This document shows positions 56,005-64,000 of a DNA stretch of 64,000 nucleotides, one piece after another. The stretch covers positions 1 to 64,000 of the forward strand of contig CAWJYU010000014.1 in NCBI GenBank assembly GCA_963847235.1, written 5' to 3'. Positions within the stretch are counted from its first letter, which is position 1. Each line of letters starts with the position of its first letter. The position numbers and the translations under genes were made by a program. This DNA comes from JACDAN01 sp963847235 (GTDB taxonomy: Bacteria > Actinomycetota > Thermoleophilia > Gaiellales > Gaiellaceae). Under the pieces are notes generated by a model. It had not been told where the DNA came from and made no database searches. It saw nothing but the letters and a program-made list of their open reading frames with translations.

Positions 56005-56907
56005 ATGGCATTGGACGTCGGCATCGTCGGGCCGCCGGGCTCGGGCAAGACGACGCTGTTCACGGCGCTCACCGGCGTGCGGCCGGAGGGCTACGGGACT
56101 CCGCACGTCGGGATCGCGCCGATCGCGGACGAGCGGCTGGCCCAGATCGCCGAGGTCGTGGGCTCCGCGAAGCAGACACCGGCGACGATCCGGCTGATCG
56201 ACGTGCCGGGAACGGCAGCCGCGCAGCTCGGCGGCGTGCGCCGCGCCGACGCGCTCCTCGCAGTCGTCCGCGACCCGGGCGAGCTGCCCTCGCTCGAGCT
56301 CGAGCTGCTCGTCGCCGACCAGGATCACGTCGAGCGCCGCCTCGAGCGGATGCGGAAGGAGGCCAAGTCGGGCGATCCGGCGCTCCGCGCCGAAGTCGAG
56401 CTCCTCGAGCGGCTGGTCGAGCACATCGACGCCGAGCGTCCGCTTCGCGACTGGCACGGCGGGCTGCCGCCGGAGCTGGAGCCGCTGACGACGAAGCCGC
56501 TGATCCCGATCGTGAACGGGCCCGACGGCGTCGACCTCGCGCTCGAGGCCGAGCTGCGCGACCTCCCGGCCGAGGAGGCGGCGCAGTTCCGGAACGGCGG
56601 CTCCTCGGCGCTGGAGGACGTCGTGCGGCGACTTGCGTCCGTCCTCGACCTGGTGGTCTTCTTCACCGCCGGTGACACCGAGGCCCGCGCCTGGACGCTG
56701 AGGAACGGCAGGTCGGCGCTCGACGCAGCCGCGTCGATCCACACGGACATCGCGCGCGGGTTCATCAGGTGCGAGGTGATCCGCTGGGACGACCTCGTCT
56801 CGTCCGGCTCCCACGCGGAGGCGGCACGGAGGGGGCTACAACGGCTCGAGGGAAAGGGGTACGTTGTCGCGGACGGCGACGTCCTGAACATCCGTTTCAA
56901 CGTCTAA
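56005..56907 (+). CDS. YchF/Obg-like GTPase, short divergent form
   Basis: 300 residues against about 363 for YchF. P-loop GIVGPPGSGKTTLFTALTG, G3 LIDVPGTAAAQLG, a long coiled coil (VERRLERMRKEA), and a C-terminal TGS domain nearly identical in pattern to YchF: RAWTLRNGRSALDAAASIHT, DIARGFIRCEVIRWDDLV, YVVADGDVLNIRFNV. The base-specificity loop (NxxE in YchF) is PIVNGPDGVD, so ATP or GTP preference is unclear. Confidence 0.8.
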   Translation: MALDVGIVGPPGSGKTTLFTALTGVRPEGYGTPHVGIAPIADERLAQIAEVVGSAKQTPATIRLIDVPGTAAAQLGGVRRADALLAVVRDPGELPSLELELLVADQDHVERRLERMRKEAKSGDPALRAEVELLERLVEHIDAERPLRDWHGGLPPELEPLTTKPLIPIVNGPDGVDLALEAELRDLPAEEAAQFRNGGSSALEDVVRRLASVLDLVVFFTAGDTEARAWTLRNGRSALDAAASIHTDIARGFIRCEVIRWDDLVSSGSHAEAARRGLQRLEGKGYVVADGDVLNIRFNV

Positions 56908-56951
56908 CCCTGCAGCCCCTGACTTAATGAAATGTCAATGAACGCTGAACC

Positions 56952-56957
56952 TATATT
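56952..56957 (+). promoter_or_regulatory. possible -10 element before the MoxR cluster
   Basis: TATATT lies 10 bases before ATG 56,967 inside an AT-rich stretch (56,925-56,958) that stands out from the GC-rich surroundings. It could give a short-leader transcript of the six-gene cluster. No clear -35 is seen. Confidence 0.3.
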
Positions 56958-56966
56958 GAGGCGTCC

Positions 56967-58014
56967 ATGAGCAGCTTCGAGCCCGAGCGGCGGCGGGACG
57001 GCGAGCGGATCCGGCGTGCTGTCGGGGTCGCGAACAAGCTGCTGGAGAACATCGACCTCGTCGTGCGCGGCAAGCAGGAGGAGATCCGGCTCGTCCTCAC
57101 CGCCCTGGCCTGTCGGGGACATGTCCTGTTGGAGGACGTGCCCGGAACGGCGAAGACCGTCCTCGCGCGGGCGCTCGCGCAGAGCATCGAGGGCGCGGCG
57201 CCGTCGCGGATCCAGTGCACGCCCGACCTCCAGCCCACGGACGTCACCGGGCTGTCGGTCTACAACCAGCGGGAGCGGGACTTCGAGTTCCGCCCGGGAC
57301 CGATCTTCGCCAACATCGTGCTCGTCGACGAGATCAACCGCGCGATGCCGAAGACGCAGTCCTCGCTGCTCGAGGCCATGGCCGAGACGCAGGTCACCGT
57401 CGACGGCACGACGCGCGAGCTTCCGCAGCCGTTCCTCGTCCTCGCCACGCAGAACCCGATCGAGCTCGAGGGCACCTTCCCGCTGCCGGAGGCCCAGCTC
57501 GACCGTTTCTTCCTCAAGACCGCGCTCGGCTATCCCGAGTCCGACCAGGAGCTGCAGATCGTTCGCGACCAGCGGCACGGGCATCCGATCGGCGACCTCG
57601 GCGCCGGTCGTCTCGCTGGCAGACGTGGAGGAGCTCCACCACGCGAGCGAGGAGGTCTACGTCGACGAGCTGATCCAGCGCTGGGTGATCGACGTCGTTC
57701 GCGCCACCCGAGAGCTCGACACGGTGGCGATCGGCGCGTCCGTGCGGGGAAGCCTCGCGCTCGAGCGTGCGGCGCGCGCCTGGGCGCTCCTCCACGACCG
57801 CGACTACGTGATCCCGGAGGACGTCGAGGAGCTCTTCCTCCCGGTCGTGGGCCACCGGATCCTCTTCACCCCGACCTTCCTGGTCGAGATCCGCAAGCAG
57901 GGTCGGAAACAGGCAGCGGCGCGGTTCGTCGAGCAATGCTTCGAGGTGGCCCCGCGGCCGGAGGCCGCACTCAGCGGCGAGGTCCTTCCGATCGCCGGTG
58001 AGCGGAGCGACTGA
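56967..58014 (+). CDS. MoxR-type AAA ATPase
   Basis: About 348 residues after bridging one base near 57,605. Walker A EDVPGTAKTVLARALA, RIQCTPDLQPTDVTG, Walker B FANIVLVDEINRAMPKTQSS, sensor LATQNPIELEGTFPLPEAQL, DRFFLKT, and the lid helix region ending VEIRKQGRK. MoxR ATPases act as chaperones for von Willebrand proteins, several of which are encoded just downstream. Confidence 0.9.
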
Positions 58015-58955
58015 TCTCACCTTCCCGCTCGTCCCGCGCCGGCGGCTGATCGGCCTCGCGTTCGGCGCCGTGACCAGCGTGCGGCGCGGCACCGGCTCCG
58101 ACGTCGCGAGCTCGAGGCCGTACCAGCCCGGCGACGACGTGGACACGATCGACTGGGCGGCGTCGGCCCGGCTCTCCTCGGCGCGCGGGACCGACGAGTT
58201 CATCGTGCGCGAGCGGTACGCCGAAGAGGCGCCGCGGGTCGTGATCGTCGCCGACCGGCGGCCGGCGATGAGCCTCTACCCGGCGGACATGCCGTGGCTC
58301 TCCAAGCCGGATGCGATGGTCGCAGCCGGGAATGCTGATCGCCGACAGCGCCGCGAAGGCGCGCGGGCTGATCGGCTACCTCGACTACGCGAGCGCGTCG
58401 GCCGCGAGCGGCGACTCCAGCATGGAGGTGCCGTTCTGGCGGCCGCCGCACGCCCAGGCCGACTTCTGGCGCGTGAAGGAGTCGCACCTGCACTACCCGC
58501 TCTACGGCGCGCCGGAGGACACGCTGGAGCAGGCGTTCGCGCACCTGGCGCCGATGCGCCGTTCGCTGCCGGCGGGCACATTCGTCTTCATCCTCTCGGA
58601 CTTCCTGTCGCCGCCGAGCGAGGCGGCGTGGGCGTGGATCGTCGAGCTGCCGTGGGAGCTCGTGCCGGTCGTGATCCAGGATCCGGTCTGGGAGCAGAGC
58701 TTCCCCGACGTCTCTTCGGTCGTCGTCCCGCTCGTCGATCCGCCGACGGGCAAGCTGAGGCTCGTCCGGCTGAGCCGCCGTGAGGCGCGCGAGCGGCGGG
58801 AGGCCAACGAGGAGCGGCTGGCCGAGACGCTCGGGTATCTCGAGGGCCTCGGCCTCGATCCCGTGCTGATCTCGAGCAGCGACCCGGAGGAGATCTACAC
58901 GCGGTTCCTCGAGTGGGCCGCGCTGCGGCAGGAGGGGGTGCGCGACTCGTGGTGA
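57998..58955 (+). CDS. DUF58 protein of the MoxR cluster
   Basis: About 318 residues, GTG 57,998 overlapping the MoxR stop, one frame change near 58,331. SSRPYQPGDDVDTIDWAASA is the DUF58 signature (family: R.Y.PGDD.R.IDW..SAR). A von Willebrand-like half follows with VVIVADRRPAMSLY and FVFILSDFLSPPSE, and a charged C-terminus. Normally one of the scaffold proteins presented to MoxR. Confidence 0.85.
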
Positions 58956-59866
58956 CCGCACGGCGCCTCTTCATCGGCGGGGTCGCCGCGGCCGCGGCCC
59001 TCGCCGCGCTGGTCGGGCTCATCGCCTGGAACGCCTGGGACAAGGGCGGCGGGCCGGGGCTCGGCGAGGAGCCGATCGTCGGCACCGCGCTCCTCGCGCC
59101 CGAGCAGCACCTGTTCGGCGATGCGGTCCGCGCGCGGGTCGAGCTCATCGTCGACACGGACCGCGTCGACCCCGCCAGCATCGAGATCGGCGCGAACTTC
59201 GACCCGTACCGCGAGCTTCGGCCGGTCGAGGTGACGCGAAGCGAGGACGGCTCGCTCACGAAGCTGCGCTACGACTACGTCATCGGCTGCCTGGTCTCGC
59301 GCTGCCTCCCGACCGGGACCGGACGGGTGGAGCTCGGCGGCGTGGCCGTCAACTACCTGCGCCGCGGCGAGTCAGCGCCCGACGCCGCCACCGTCGAGTG
59401 GGTGCCGATCCGGGCGGCCGGGCGGATCGACCCGAACGAGCTCGAGCAGGCGGCGCTGCGCTCCGACCTCCGCGACCTTCCCTCGGCGTCGTACCGGATG
59501 TCGCCTCGGACGGTCGAGCTCGTCGCGCTCGCCTTGGCCGTCCTGTTCGCCGTCGGCGCGGCGATCCTGATCCTCCGGCTGTTGCCGCTCGACCGGCTCG
59601 CGACCCGGCTCGGAGCGCGGTTCGTGGACAACCGCTCCTCTCTCGAGCAGGCGCTCGAGCTCGTTCGCGAGTCCTCAGAGTCCGGCTCGGCCGAGGAGGA
59701 GCGGCGGGCGCTGGAACGGCTCGCCGTCGAGCTCAGGCGGGCGAGGAACCCCGAGCTGGCGGAGAACGCCAGCCGGCTCGCGTGGTCGGCCGGTCAACCG
59801 GTTCCCGCGGGTGTCGACCCGCTGTCGGATGAGGTCGAGCGCGTGATCTCGGAGAACGGGCGCTGA
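58952..59866 (+). CDS. membrane protein of the MoxR cluster, BatD-like position
   Basis: 304 residues, GTG 58,952 in the DUF58 stop. N-terminal anchor (GVAAAAALAALVGLIAW), an extracytoplasmic beta-rich domain (RVDPASIEIGANFDPYRELR) with a Cys pair in YVIGCLVSRCLPTG, a second helix (VELVALALAVLFAVGAAILI) and a cytoplasmic helical tail. Topology is like BatD proteins, but I see no direct sequence signature. Confidence 0.65.
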   Translation: MTARRLFIGGVAAAAALAALVGLIAWNAWDKGGGPGLGEEPIVGTALLAPEQHLFGDAVRARVELIVDTDRVDPASIEIGANFDPYRELRPVEVTRSEDGSLTKLRYDYVIGCLVSRCLPTGTGRVELGGVAVNYLRRGESAPDAATVEWVPIRAAGRIDPNELEQAALRSDLRDLPSASYRMSPRTVELVALALAVLFAVGAAILILRLLPLDRLATRLGARFVDNRSSLEQALELVRESSESGSAEEERRALERLAVELRRARNPELAENASRLAWSAGQPVPAGVDPLSDEVERVISENGR

Positions 59867-60786
59867 TGCGGCGGCAGGGGATCCCACTCTTCGACGTCCG
59901 GAACCTGACCGAGCCGATGCGGCGGACCGCAGCCGTCCGGCTGGTGCTGGCCGCCGCGCTGGTCGCGACGCTGCTCTTCGCGGCCTGGCTCTCGCGCGAC
60001 CCAGGGTCGTCGGCCGTACGGATCGCGCGCGGCGGCCAGAGCGGCGTTGTCGTCCTGGACATGTCCGCCAGCATCGGCGGCGCTCGCCGGCGGCTGACGG
60101 AGCCATTCGAGTACCTGGCGGACACGAATCAGGACTTCGGCCTCGTCCTGTTCTCGAGCGTCGCGTACGAGGCGATGCCGCCGGGCACCGCGGCCCCCGA
60201 GCTGCGCGGCTTTCTGCGCGCGCTGGCGCCGTTTCCGAACATCTGTTACGTGCGGGACGAGACACAGGTGTGCCCGCCAGGGCAGCGCCGAGTCGAGTTC
60301 GACAGCCCGGAGGCTGAGGAGATCCGGCGCAAGTCGGTGACGCCGTGGGCGGAGAACTTCCGGGGCGGGACGAACATCTCGACCGGCCTCCGGCTGGCAC
60401 GCGAGATGCTCGAGCGACACGACCAGGAGGAGCGCGGCGCGTTGCTGATCAGCGACCTCGATGACTCGCTGCTCGACGTCCCGGCGCTCACGCGCGAGCT
60501 GATCAACTACGAGCGCAAGGGGATCCCGCTGTACCTCGTGGCCATGTCCCCGTTCGACGAGGACCGCTTCTTCTTCGAGCGGCTGGTCGGCAAGGAGGCG
60601 TTCGTCGACCGGGCGGACATGGCGCCTCCGCGGCTCGCGGGCGAGAAGCGCCGCGCCGAGCGCGCGGGAGTTCCGGCCGGGCTGGCCGGGCTGGCCCTGC
60701 TCCTGCTGATGCTGCTCGCGGCGAACGAGCACTTCTGCGGCCGGCTCGCCTGGCGGCCGGCGCGCGCGCAGGAGGACGAGGAATGA
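59866..60786 (+). CDS. von Willebrand factor A-domain membrane protein
   Basis: 306 residues. Anchor helix (LVLAAALVATLLFAAWL), vWA domain with MIDAS DMSASIG, RGGTNISTGLRLAREML (Thr ligand region) and ALLISDLDDSLLDVP (Asp ligand), then a C-terminal helix (AGLAGLALLLLMLLAAN). Overlaps the next start by four bases. Probably a metal-binding partner served by MoxR. Confidence 0.82.
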   Translation: MRRQGIPLFDVRNLTEPMRRTAAVRLVLAAALVATLLFAAWLSRDPGSSAVRIARGGQSGVVVLDMSASIGGARRRLTEPFEYLADTNQDFGLVLFSSVAYEAMPPGTAAPELRGFLRALAPFPNICYVRDETQVCPPGQRRVEFDSPEAEEIRRKSVTPWAENFRGGTNISTGLRLAREMLERHDQEERGALLISDLDDSLLDVPALTRELINYERKGIPLYLVAMSPFDEDRFFFERLVGKEAFVDRADMAPPRLAGEKRRAERAGVPAGLAGLALLLLMLLAANEHFCGRLAWRPARAQEDEE

Positions 60787-61424
60787 AGCGCGCTCGGCCG
60801 ATCATCCGCAAGGGACTGCCGATCGCGATCCTGATCCTTCTGGCCGTGTTCGCGGCGCTCGTAGCGCGTGACGCGGCAGCCATCCGGGGAGGCATCGAGG
60901 GCGGCGACCTCGCGTTCAAGGCCCAGCCGGCGGCGGAGCGGCTCTGGAAGATCGATACGCGTGTGCCCTACGCGAAGCGCGCGTTCGGAGTCGAGGACGA
61001 CCTCCTCTACCGTCGCGCGTTGCGCGCGTTCGCGGTGGACGCGCGACGCGGGGAGAACCCGTACGACTTCGACCGACCGGCGTTCCGCGCCGAGGCGCAG
61101 GCAACGCTTGGATCGGCCGAGCAGTCGAGCCTCGCCGCTCCGCTCCGCTCCAAGGCGGCGAGCCTCCAGGGCGTGCTCACCTTCGAGGAGGCGATCCAGG
61201 ACCCGATCAACGGCCCCGCGCTGATGCGCAGCGTGGTCGGCGACTTCGAGCGTGCCGTCCGGATCGATCCGACGAACGAGGAGGCGAAGTACAACCTCGA
61301 GTACCTGCTGCGCCTCATGGACCCGAGTGCGGCCCGGCTCCGGATCCGGGAGAACATCCCCGCGTACCAGCCCGGCCGGAGTGCGCCGGGGGGCGGCCCC
61401 TCGCGGCAGGGCGAGGGCTACTAG
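60783..61424 (+). CDS. membrane-anchored protein with TPR-like repeat
   Basis: 213 residues. One anchor helix (LPIAILILLAVFAALVA), a helical soluble part, and FERAVRIDPTNEEAKYNLEY, which matches a single TPR motif. The C-terminus is Gly/Pro/Ser-rich. Bat-type clusters often contain TPR proteins (BatC/BatE), so the position is consistent. Confidence 0.65.
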   Translation: MKRARPIIRKGLPIAILILLAVFAALVARDAAAIRGGIEGGDLAFKAQPAAERLWKIDTRVPYAKRAFGVEDDLLYRRALRAFAVDARRGENPYDFDRPAFRAEAQATLGSAEQSSLAAPLRSKAASLQGVLTFEEAIQDPINGPALMRSVVGDFERAVRIDPTNEEAKYNLEYLLRLMDPSAARLRIRENIPAYQPGRSAPGGGPSRQGEGY

Positions 61425-61432
61425 GGCGCGAC

Positions 61433-62392
61433 GTGGACTTCTCGTTCCTCACGCCGCTCGCCGGGCTCGTCACGCTCGCGGCCGCCGTGCCGCTCGTCGC
61501 CTTCGTCCGGAGCGAGCAGCGGGCGGCGCGGGTGCGGGAGGTGTTGCGCCTGGCCCCGCCGGGGAGCTCGCAGCGGAACACGGTCGCAGCGATCGTCGTG
61601 CTCGCCCTGCTCGTGGGGGTCGGTGCCGCTCAGCCCGTCTTCGAGGAGACGCAGGAGCACGTCGCGCGGTCGGACGTGCAGGCGTTCTTCGTCCTCGACA
61701 CCTCGCGCTCGATGCTCGCGTCGACGGAAGCCGGCGGAGAAACGCGTTTCGAGCGGGCGCGCTCGGCGGCGCTGCGGATGCGCGACGAGCTGTCCACGGT
61801 GCCGGTCGGCATCGCGTCGATCACGGATCGCACCCTGCCGCTGCTCTTTCCGACTGCCGATCGCGACTCGTTCACCTCGACGCTCGAGCTCGCGCTCGGG
61901 GTCGACCGGCCTGCTTCGTCGGAGGCCGGCAACGTGCGGGCGACGCGATTTGGCGCGCTGGCCGCCGTGGCCTCGCGGAACTTCTTCCGCGGTGCCCAAC
62001 GTCGTCTCGTCGTGCTGTTCACGGACGCGGAGACGGCGACTTTCAACCCGCAGGCGATCGCGAACGAGTTCGCACAGGCCAACGTCCAGCTCGTGGTCGT
62101 CCGCTTCTGGCGCGAGGGCGAGCAGGTCTTCGGCCCGCAGGGCACGCCCGAGCCGTACGAGGCGGACCCGGCGAGCGCCGACCTCGCCCGGCAGCTGGCC
62201 GAGGCGACCGGCGGCCGCGCGTACGACGAGGACGGTCTCGACGGTGCGATCCGGGCGGCCAGGGAGGTCGTCGGCGAGGGAGAGACCGTCGTGCGGACGG
62301 TGCGGACGGACATCGACCCGCTCGCGCCGTACGTCTTCCTCGCGGCGCTCCTGCCGCTCGGGTTCCTGCTGTACCGCCGGAACCTGGCCTAG
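61433..62392 (+). CDS. BatA-like von Willebrand factor A protein
   Basis: 319 residues, GTG start. Two N-terminal helices flanking a short loop, vWA domain with intact MIDAS VLDTSRSM, ATRFGALAAVA, RLVVLFTDAETATF, and a C-terminal helix (PYVFLAALLPLGFLLYRRNL). This is the membrane-bound BatA/B arrangement. Last gene of the cluster. Confidence 0.85.
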   Translation: MDFSFLTPLAGLVTLAAAVPLVAFVRSEQRAARVREVLRLAPPGSSQRNTVAAIVVLALLVGVGAAQPVFEETQEHVARSDVQAFFVLDTSRSMLASTEAGGETRFERARSAALRMRDELSTVPVGIASITDRTLPLLFPTADRDSFTSTLELALGVDRPASSEAGNVRATRFGALAAVASRNFFRGAQRRLVVLFTDAETATFNPQAIANEFAQANVQLVVVRFWREGEQVFGPQGTPEPYEADPASADLARQLAEATGGRAYDEDGLDGAIRAAREVVGEGETVVRTVRTDIDPLAPYVFLAALLPLGFLLYRRNLA

Positions 62393-62426
62393 AGGGAAGT
62401 TGTTCCACTTTCGGCACAGCTCGCCC

Positions 62427-62454
62427 TTGACAGCTCTCGCGGTGTCCGACACCG
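62427..62454. promoter_or_regulatory. dyad CGGTGTCCGACACCG next to TTGACA
   Basis: A perfect 7-base inverted repeat around one central base at 62,440-62,454, preceded by TTGACA at 62,427-62,432. It lies in a 71-base gap between two convergent genes, where a promoter is not needed. It could be a protein-binding site or part of a bidirectional terminator without a T-run. Confidence 0.3.
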
Positions 62455-62463
62455 GGACGTGGC

Positions 62464-63297
62464 CTAGCCGGACGAGATGAGAATCACGCCGGCGAGCGCG
62501 GCGGCCACGCCGACGAGCTGGAGGCCCGCGACCCGCTCCGAGAGGATGACCGCGGCCAAGCCGACGGTGACGACCGGATAGAGCGTCGCGAGCACCGAGA
62601 CGACGCTGACGTCGCCCTGGCTCGAGGCTGCCGCGAAGAAGGAGTTGCCGGCGGTGTCCATCACGCCGATCGTTCCGATCGCCAGGAGGCTGCCGCGCGC
62701 AGCGCTGAGCGGCGGGCGGAGGACGAGCCAGGCTGCGAGCACGAGGACGCAGACCGAGAGCCGGAAGGTGAACGCCGCCCAGAGGAAGTCCTCGCCGCTC
62801 GCCTCGTGCATCGGCACGTAGTAGCCGCCGAAACCGATCACGGCCGCGATCGCCCACGGAACGCCGGCCGCCACGCGCATGGAGCCGCCCTCCGGCCGCT
62901 CGAAGGATGCGAGCCCAACGCCGCCGAGCGCGAGCGCGAAGCCGGCCAGCTGAAGCGAGGAGACGTCGTCCCCGGTCGCGATCCCGAACACGACCGGCAC
63001 CACGGCACCGACTGCCGCGATGGGCGCGACGATGCTGATCGAGCCGACGGCCATGCCGCGGAAGAACGCCGCGAGCCCGACGGTGCCGAAGACGGCCGCG
63101 AGCGGCGCCCAGAGAATCGATGTCCCCGGCGGCGCATTCCCCGCGACGGCGACGACGAGACCGATGGCGAGCACGCCCGAGACCTGCGCGAGCAGGAGGA
63201 CGACGAGCAGCGGCACCGTTCGGCTCTTCAGGCCGCCGAGGAAGTCGCCCACGCCCCAGGCGATGCTCGCCGCGAGCGCGCAGGCCGCTGCCAGCAC
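62464..63297 (-). CDS. EamA/DMT-family permease
   Basis: 277 residues with ten hydrophobic helices in two homologous halves: LAASIAWGVGDFLGGLKSRT at the start, FFRGMAVGSISIVAPIAAVG at the end of helix 3, and FFAAASSQGDVSVVSVLATL plus PVVTVGLAAVILSERVAGLQ in the second half. Exports small metabolites; substrate unknown. It stops three bases from the start codon region of the next minus-strand gene's stop. Confidence 0.88.
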   Translation of the reverse strand: MLAAACALAASIAWGVGDFLGGLKSRTVPLLVVLLLAQVSGVLAIGLVVAVAGNAPPGTSILWAPLAAVFGTVGLAAFFRGMAVGSISIVAPIAAVGAVVPVVFGIATGDDVSSLQLAGFALALGGVGLASFERPEGGSMRVAAGVPWAIAAVIGFGGYYVPMHEASGEDFLWAAFTFRLSVCVLVLAAWLVLRPPLSAARGSLLAIGTIGVMDTAGNSFFAAASSQGDVSVVSVLATLYPVVTVGLAAVILSERVAGLQLVGVAAALAGVILISSG

Positions 63298-63299
63298 GC

Positions 63300-64000
63300 C
63301 TAGCTCGGCACGGGTCTCGTCGCCGCGACGGCGTCGAGCTGGTTCGCGTGGTAGAGCACCGCGGCCTCCGCCGTTCGCGCCGCACGCCCGTCGTGGTGGA
63401 CCGCGACGGCGTGGACGACCTCGGCCAGCACGCCCCGCTCCAGCCCGCCGGCCTGCGACTCGACCAGCCGGATCCCGAGCTGGACATGGCCGAGCAGGCG
63501 GCCTTCCTCCGTCGGCCTGAAGGACGGCCCACGTCCCAGCTCCACCGTCCGGCCCGCGTCGTGGAGGAGCGCCGCCCCCACGAGGAGGTCGTGGCGCAGC
63601 CGCGGGTGCACCTGCGCGGTCTCGCGGCAGATCGTCGCGACGGCGACCGTGTGCTCCAGGAGGCCGCCGGCGTAGTCGTGGTGGACCTCGGGGTGGGCGG
63701 GAAGCTCGCGAAGCCGAGCACGGAAACGCTCGTCGGCGAGGAAGCGCCCGACGAGCGTCTTCAGGCCGGCGTGCGTGATCTCCCCACCGAGGAACTCGAG
63801 GAACCCGTCCAGCTCGTCCGCGTCGCGCCGCATCGTCGGGGTCAGGTCGGCCGCGTCCTGGCCGGCCGCCGGTTCGAGCGAGCGCACGTCCAGCTGGAGG
63901 CGGTCGCGGAACTTGTCCACCCGGCCGAGGATGCGAACGGCGTCGCCCTCGCCAAACCGAGAATCCAGCAGCTCGACGTCGTTCCAGACCCGCGCCTCGA
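63300..64000 (-). CDS. YhaM-type 3'-5' exoribonuclease, HD domain, N-terminus beyond the window
   Basis: C-terminal about 233 residues. An OB-fold end (SRFGEGDAVRILGRVDKFRD) precedes the linker and an HD phosphohydrolase domain: VHHDYAGGLLEHTVAVATIC, LLVGAALLHDAGRTVEL, LGHVQLGIRLVE and EVVHAVAVHHDGRAARTAEA, giving His and Asp ligands of the HD metal site. The frame is open to the window edge. The order OB then HD is that of YhaM/Cbf1 nucleases. It uses the same direction as the permease and is probably upstream of it in one transcript. Confidence 0.85.
   Translation of the reverse strand, partial: EARVWNDVELLDSRFGEGDAVRILGRVDKFRDRLQLDVRSLEPAAGQDAADLTPTMRRDADELDGFLEFLGGEITHAGLKTLVGRFLADERFRARLRELPAHPEVHHDYAGGLLEHTVAVATICRETAQVHPRLRHDLLVGAALLHDAGRTVELGRGPSFRPTEEGRLLGHVQLGIRLVESQAGGLERGVLAEVVHAVAVHHDGRAARTAEAAVLYHANQLDAVAATRPVPS

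Noticed and set aside
61421..63721. Very long minus-strand open frame across the BatA-like gene and the permease
   Set aside because: It is a compositional shadow in GC-rich DNA: Arg/Ala/Pro-rich, no domain pattern, and it covers well supported genes in other frames.
1..64000. CRISPR array, rRNA operon, prophage or integrase genes
   Set aside because: Looked for and not seen: no evenly spaced repeats, no rRNA-like sequence and no recombinase motifs.

Overview
The window looks like a mosaic of two unrelated bacterial sources joined at about 17,541. Positions 1 to about 17,540 have planctomycete character (Isosphaeraceae/Singulisphaera-like): a kinase-ATPase of the trifunctional family, a sigma-54 activator fragment, a large multiheme cytochrome c locus, a lipoprotein and an HTTM-domain protein. 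From about 17,541 to 64,000 the DNA is visibly GC-richer. It has short intergenic gaps, many GTG starts and constant 4-base stop/start overlaps, as in deep-branching Actinomycetota (Thermoleophilia/Gaiellales-like). At the join, a family 2 glycosyltransferase reading leftwards loses its catalytic core and runs directly into an HTTM gene that has lost its start. Single-base frameshifts are common throughout and densest in the first 17.5 kb, so I give many genes as composites of two or more reading frames. Most of these breaks are probably consensus errors of long-read data; the first gene may be a genuine pseudogene. Taxon assignments rest on recognition of gene families, not on a search.

Region 1 to 4.4 kb: a broken Ser/Thr kinase-ATPase gene, a stub of a histidine kinase, and the C-terminal Fis-type helix-turn-helix of a sigma-54 activator. 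The last is cut off by DNA carrying hairpins like those at the right ends of tnpB (IS200/IS605-type) elements. Region 4.5 to 15.1 kb: six minus-strand genes forming an apparent electron-transfer locus. In transcription order these are pentaheme cytochrome A, pentaheme cytochrome B, a membrane cytochrome b-like protein, a membrane-anchored decaheme cytochrome, a protein of about 1,115 residues with two cyclic-nucleotide-binding domains and four [4Fe-4S] motifs, and a membrane-anchored pentaheme cytochrome C. This is my best candidate for an undescribed system. Region 15.6 to 16.0 kb: a small lipoprotein whose mature part resembles the Hsp70 substrate-binding beta-domain alone. Region 16.0 to 16.9 kb: no gene that I can support.

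Region 17.5 to 35.8 kb: molybdenum cofactor genes (moeA; moaC and moaB further on), an M28-like membrane protein, a two-component system followed by an HtrA protease, an anti-sigma-type kinase, two trehalose-forming glycosyltransferases, and a cytochrome c maturation and heme cluster (ccmA-ccmB-ccmC-ccmD-like-hemX-hemA-hemC-hemD), then a SAM hydroxide adenosyltransferase and a methyltransferase. Region 35.9 to 42.1 kb: a fructose-type sugar module (ROK kinase, LacI regulator, ABC transporter, oxidoreductase) lying between a truncated copy of the 5' part of a tRNA-Phe gene and the complete tRNA-Phe. It looks like a genomic island.

Region 42.1 to 64 kb: a lone receiver protein, a phosphoesterase, OsmC, RarA, a methyltransferase, an M20 peptidase, DUF1385, NAD salvage genes (nicotinate phosphoribosyltransferase and a nicotinamidase-like hydrolase), a short FtsH, a DeoR regulator with an MFS-HAD fusion, methylmalonyl-CoA epimerase, an ECF-type sigma factor, a YchF-like GTPase, a MoxR/DUF58/von Willebrand cluster of six genes, an EamA permease and the C-terminal part of a YhaM-type HD nuclease running off the right edge.
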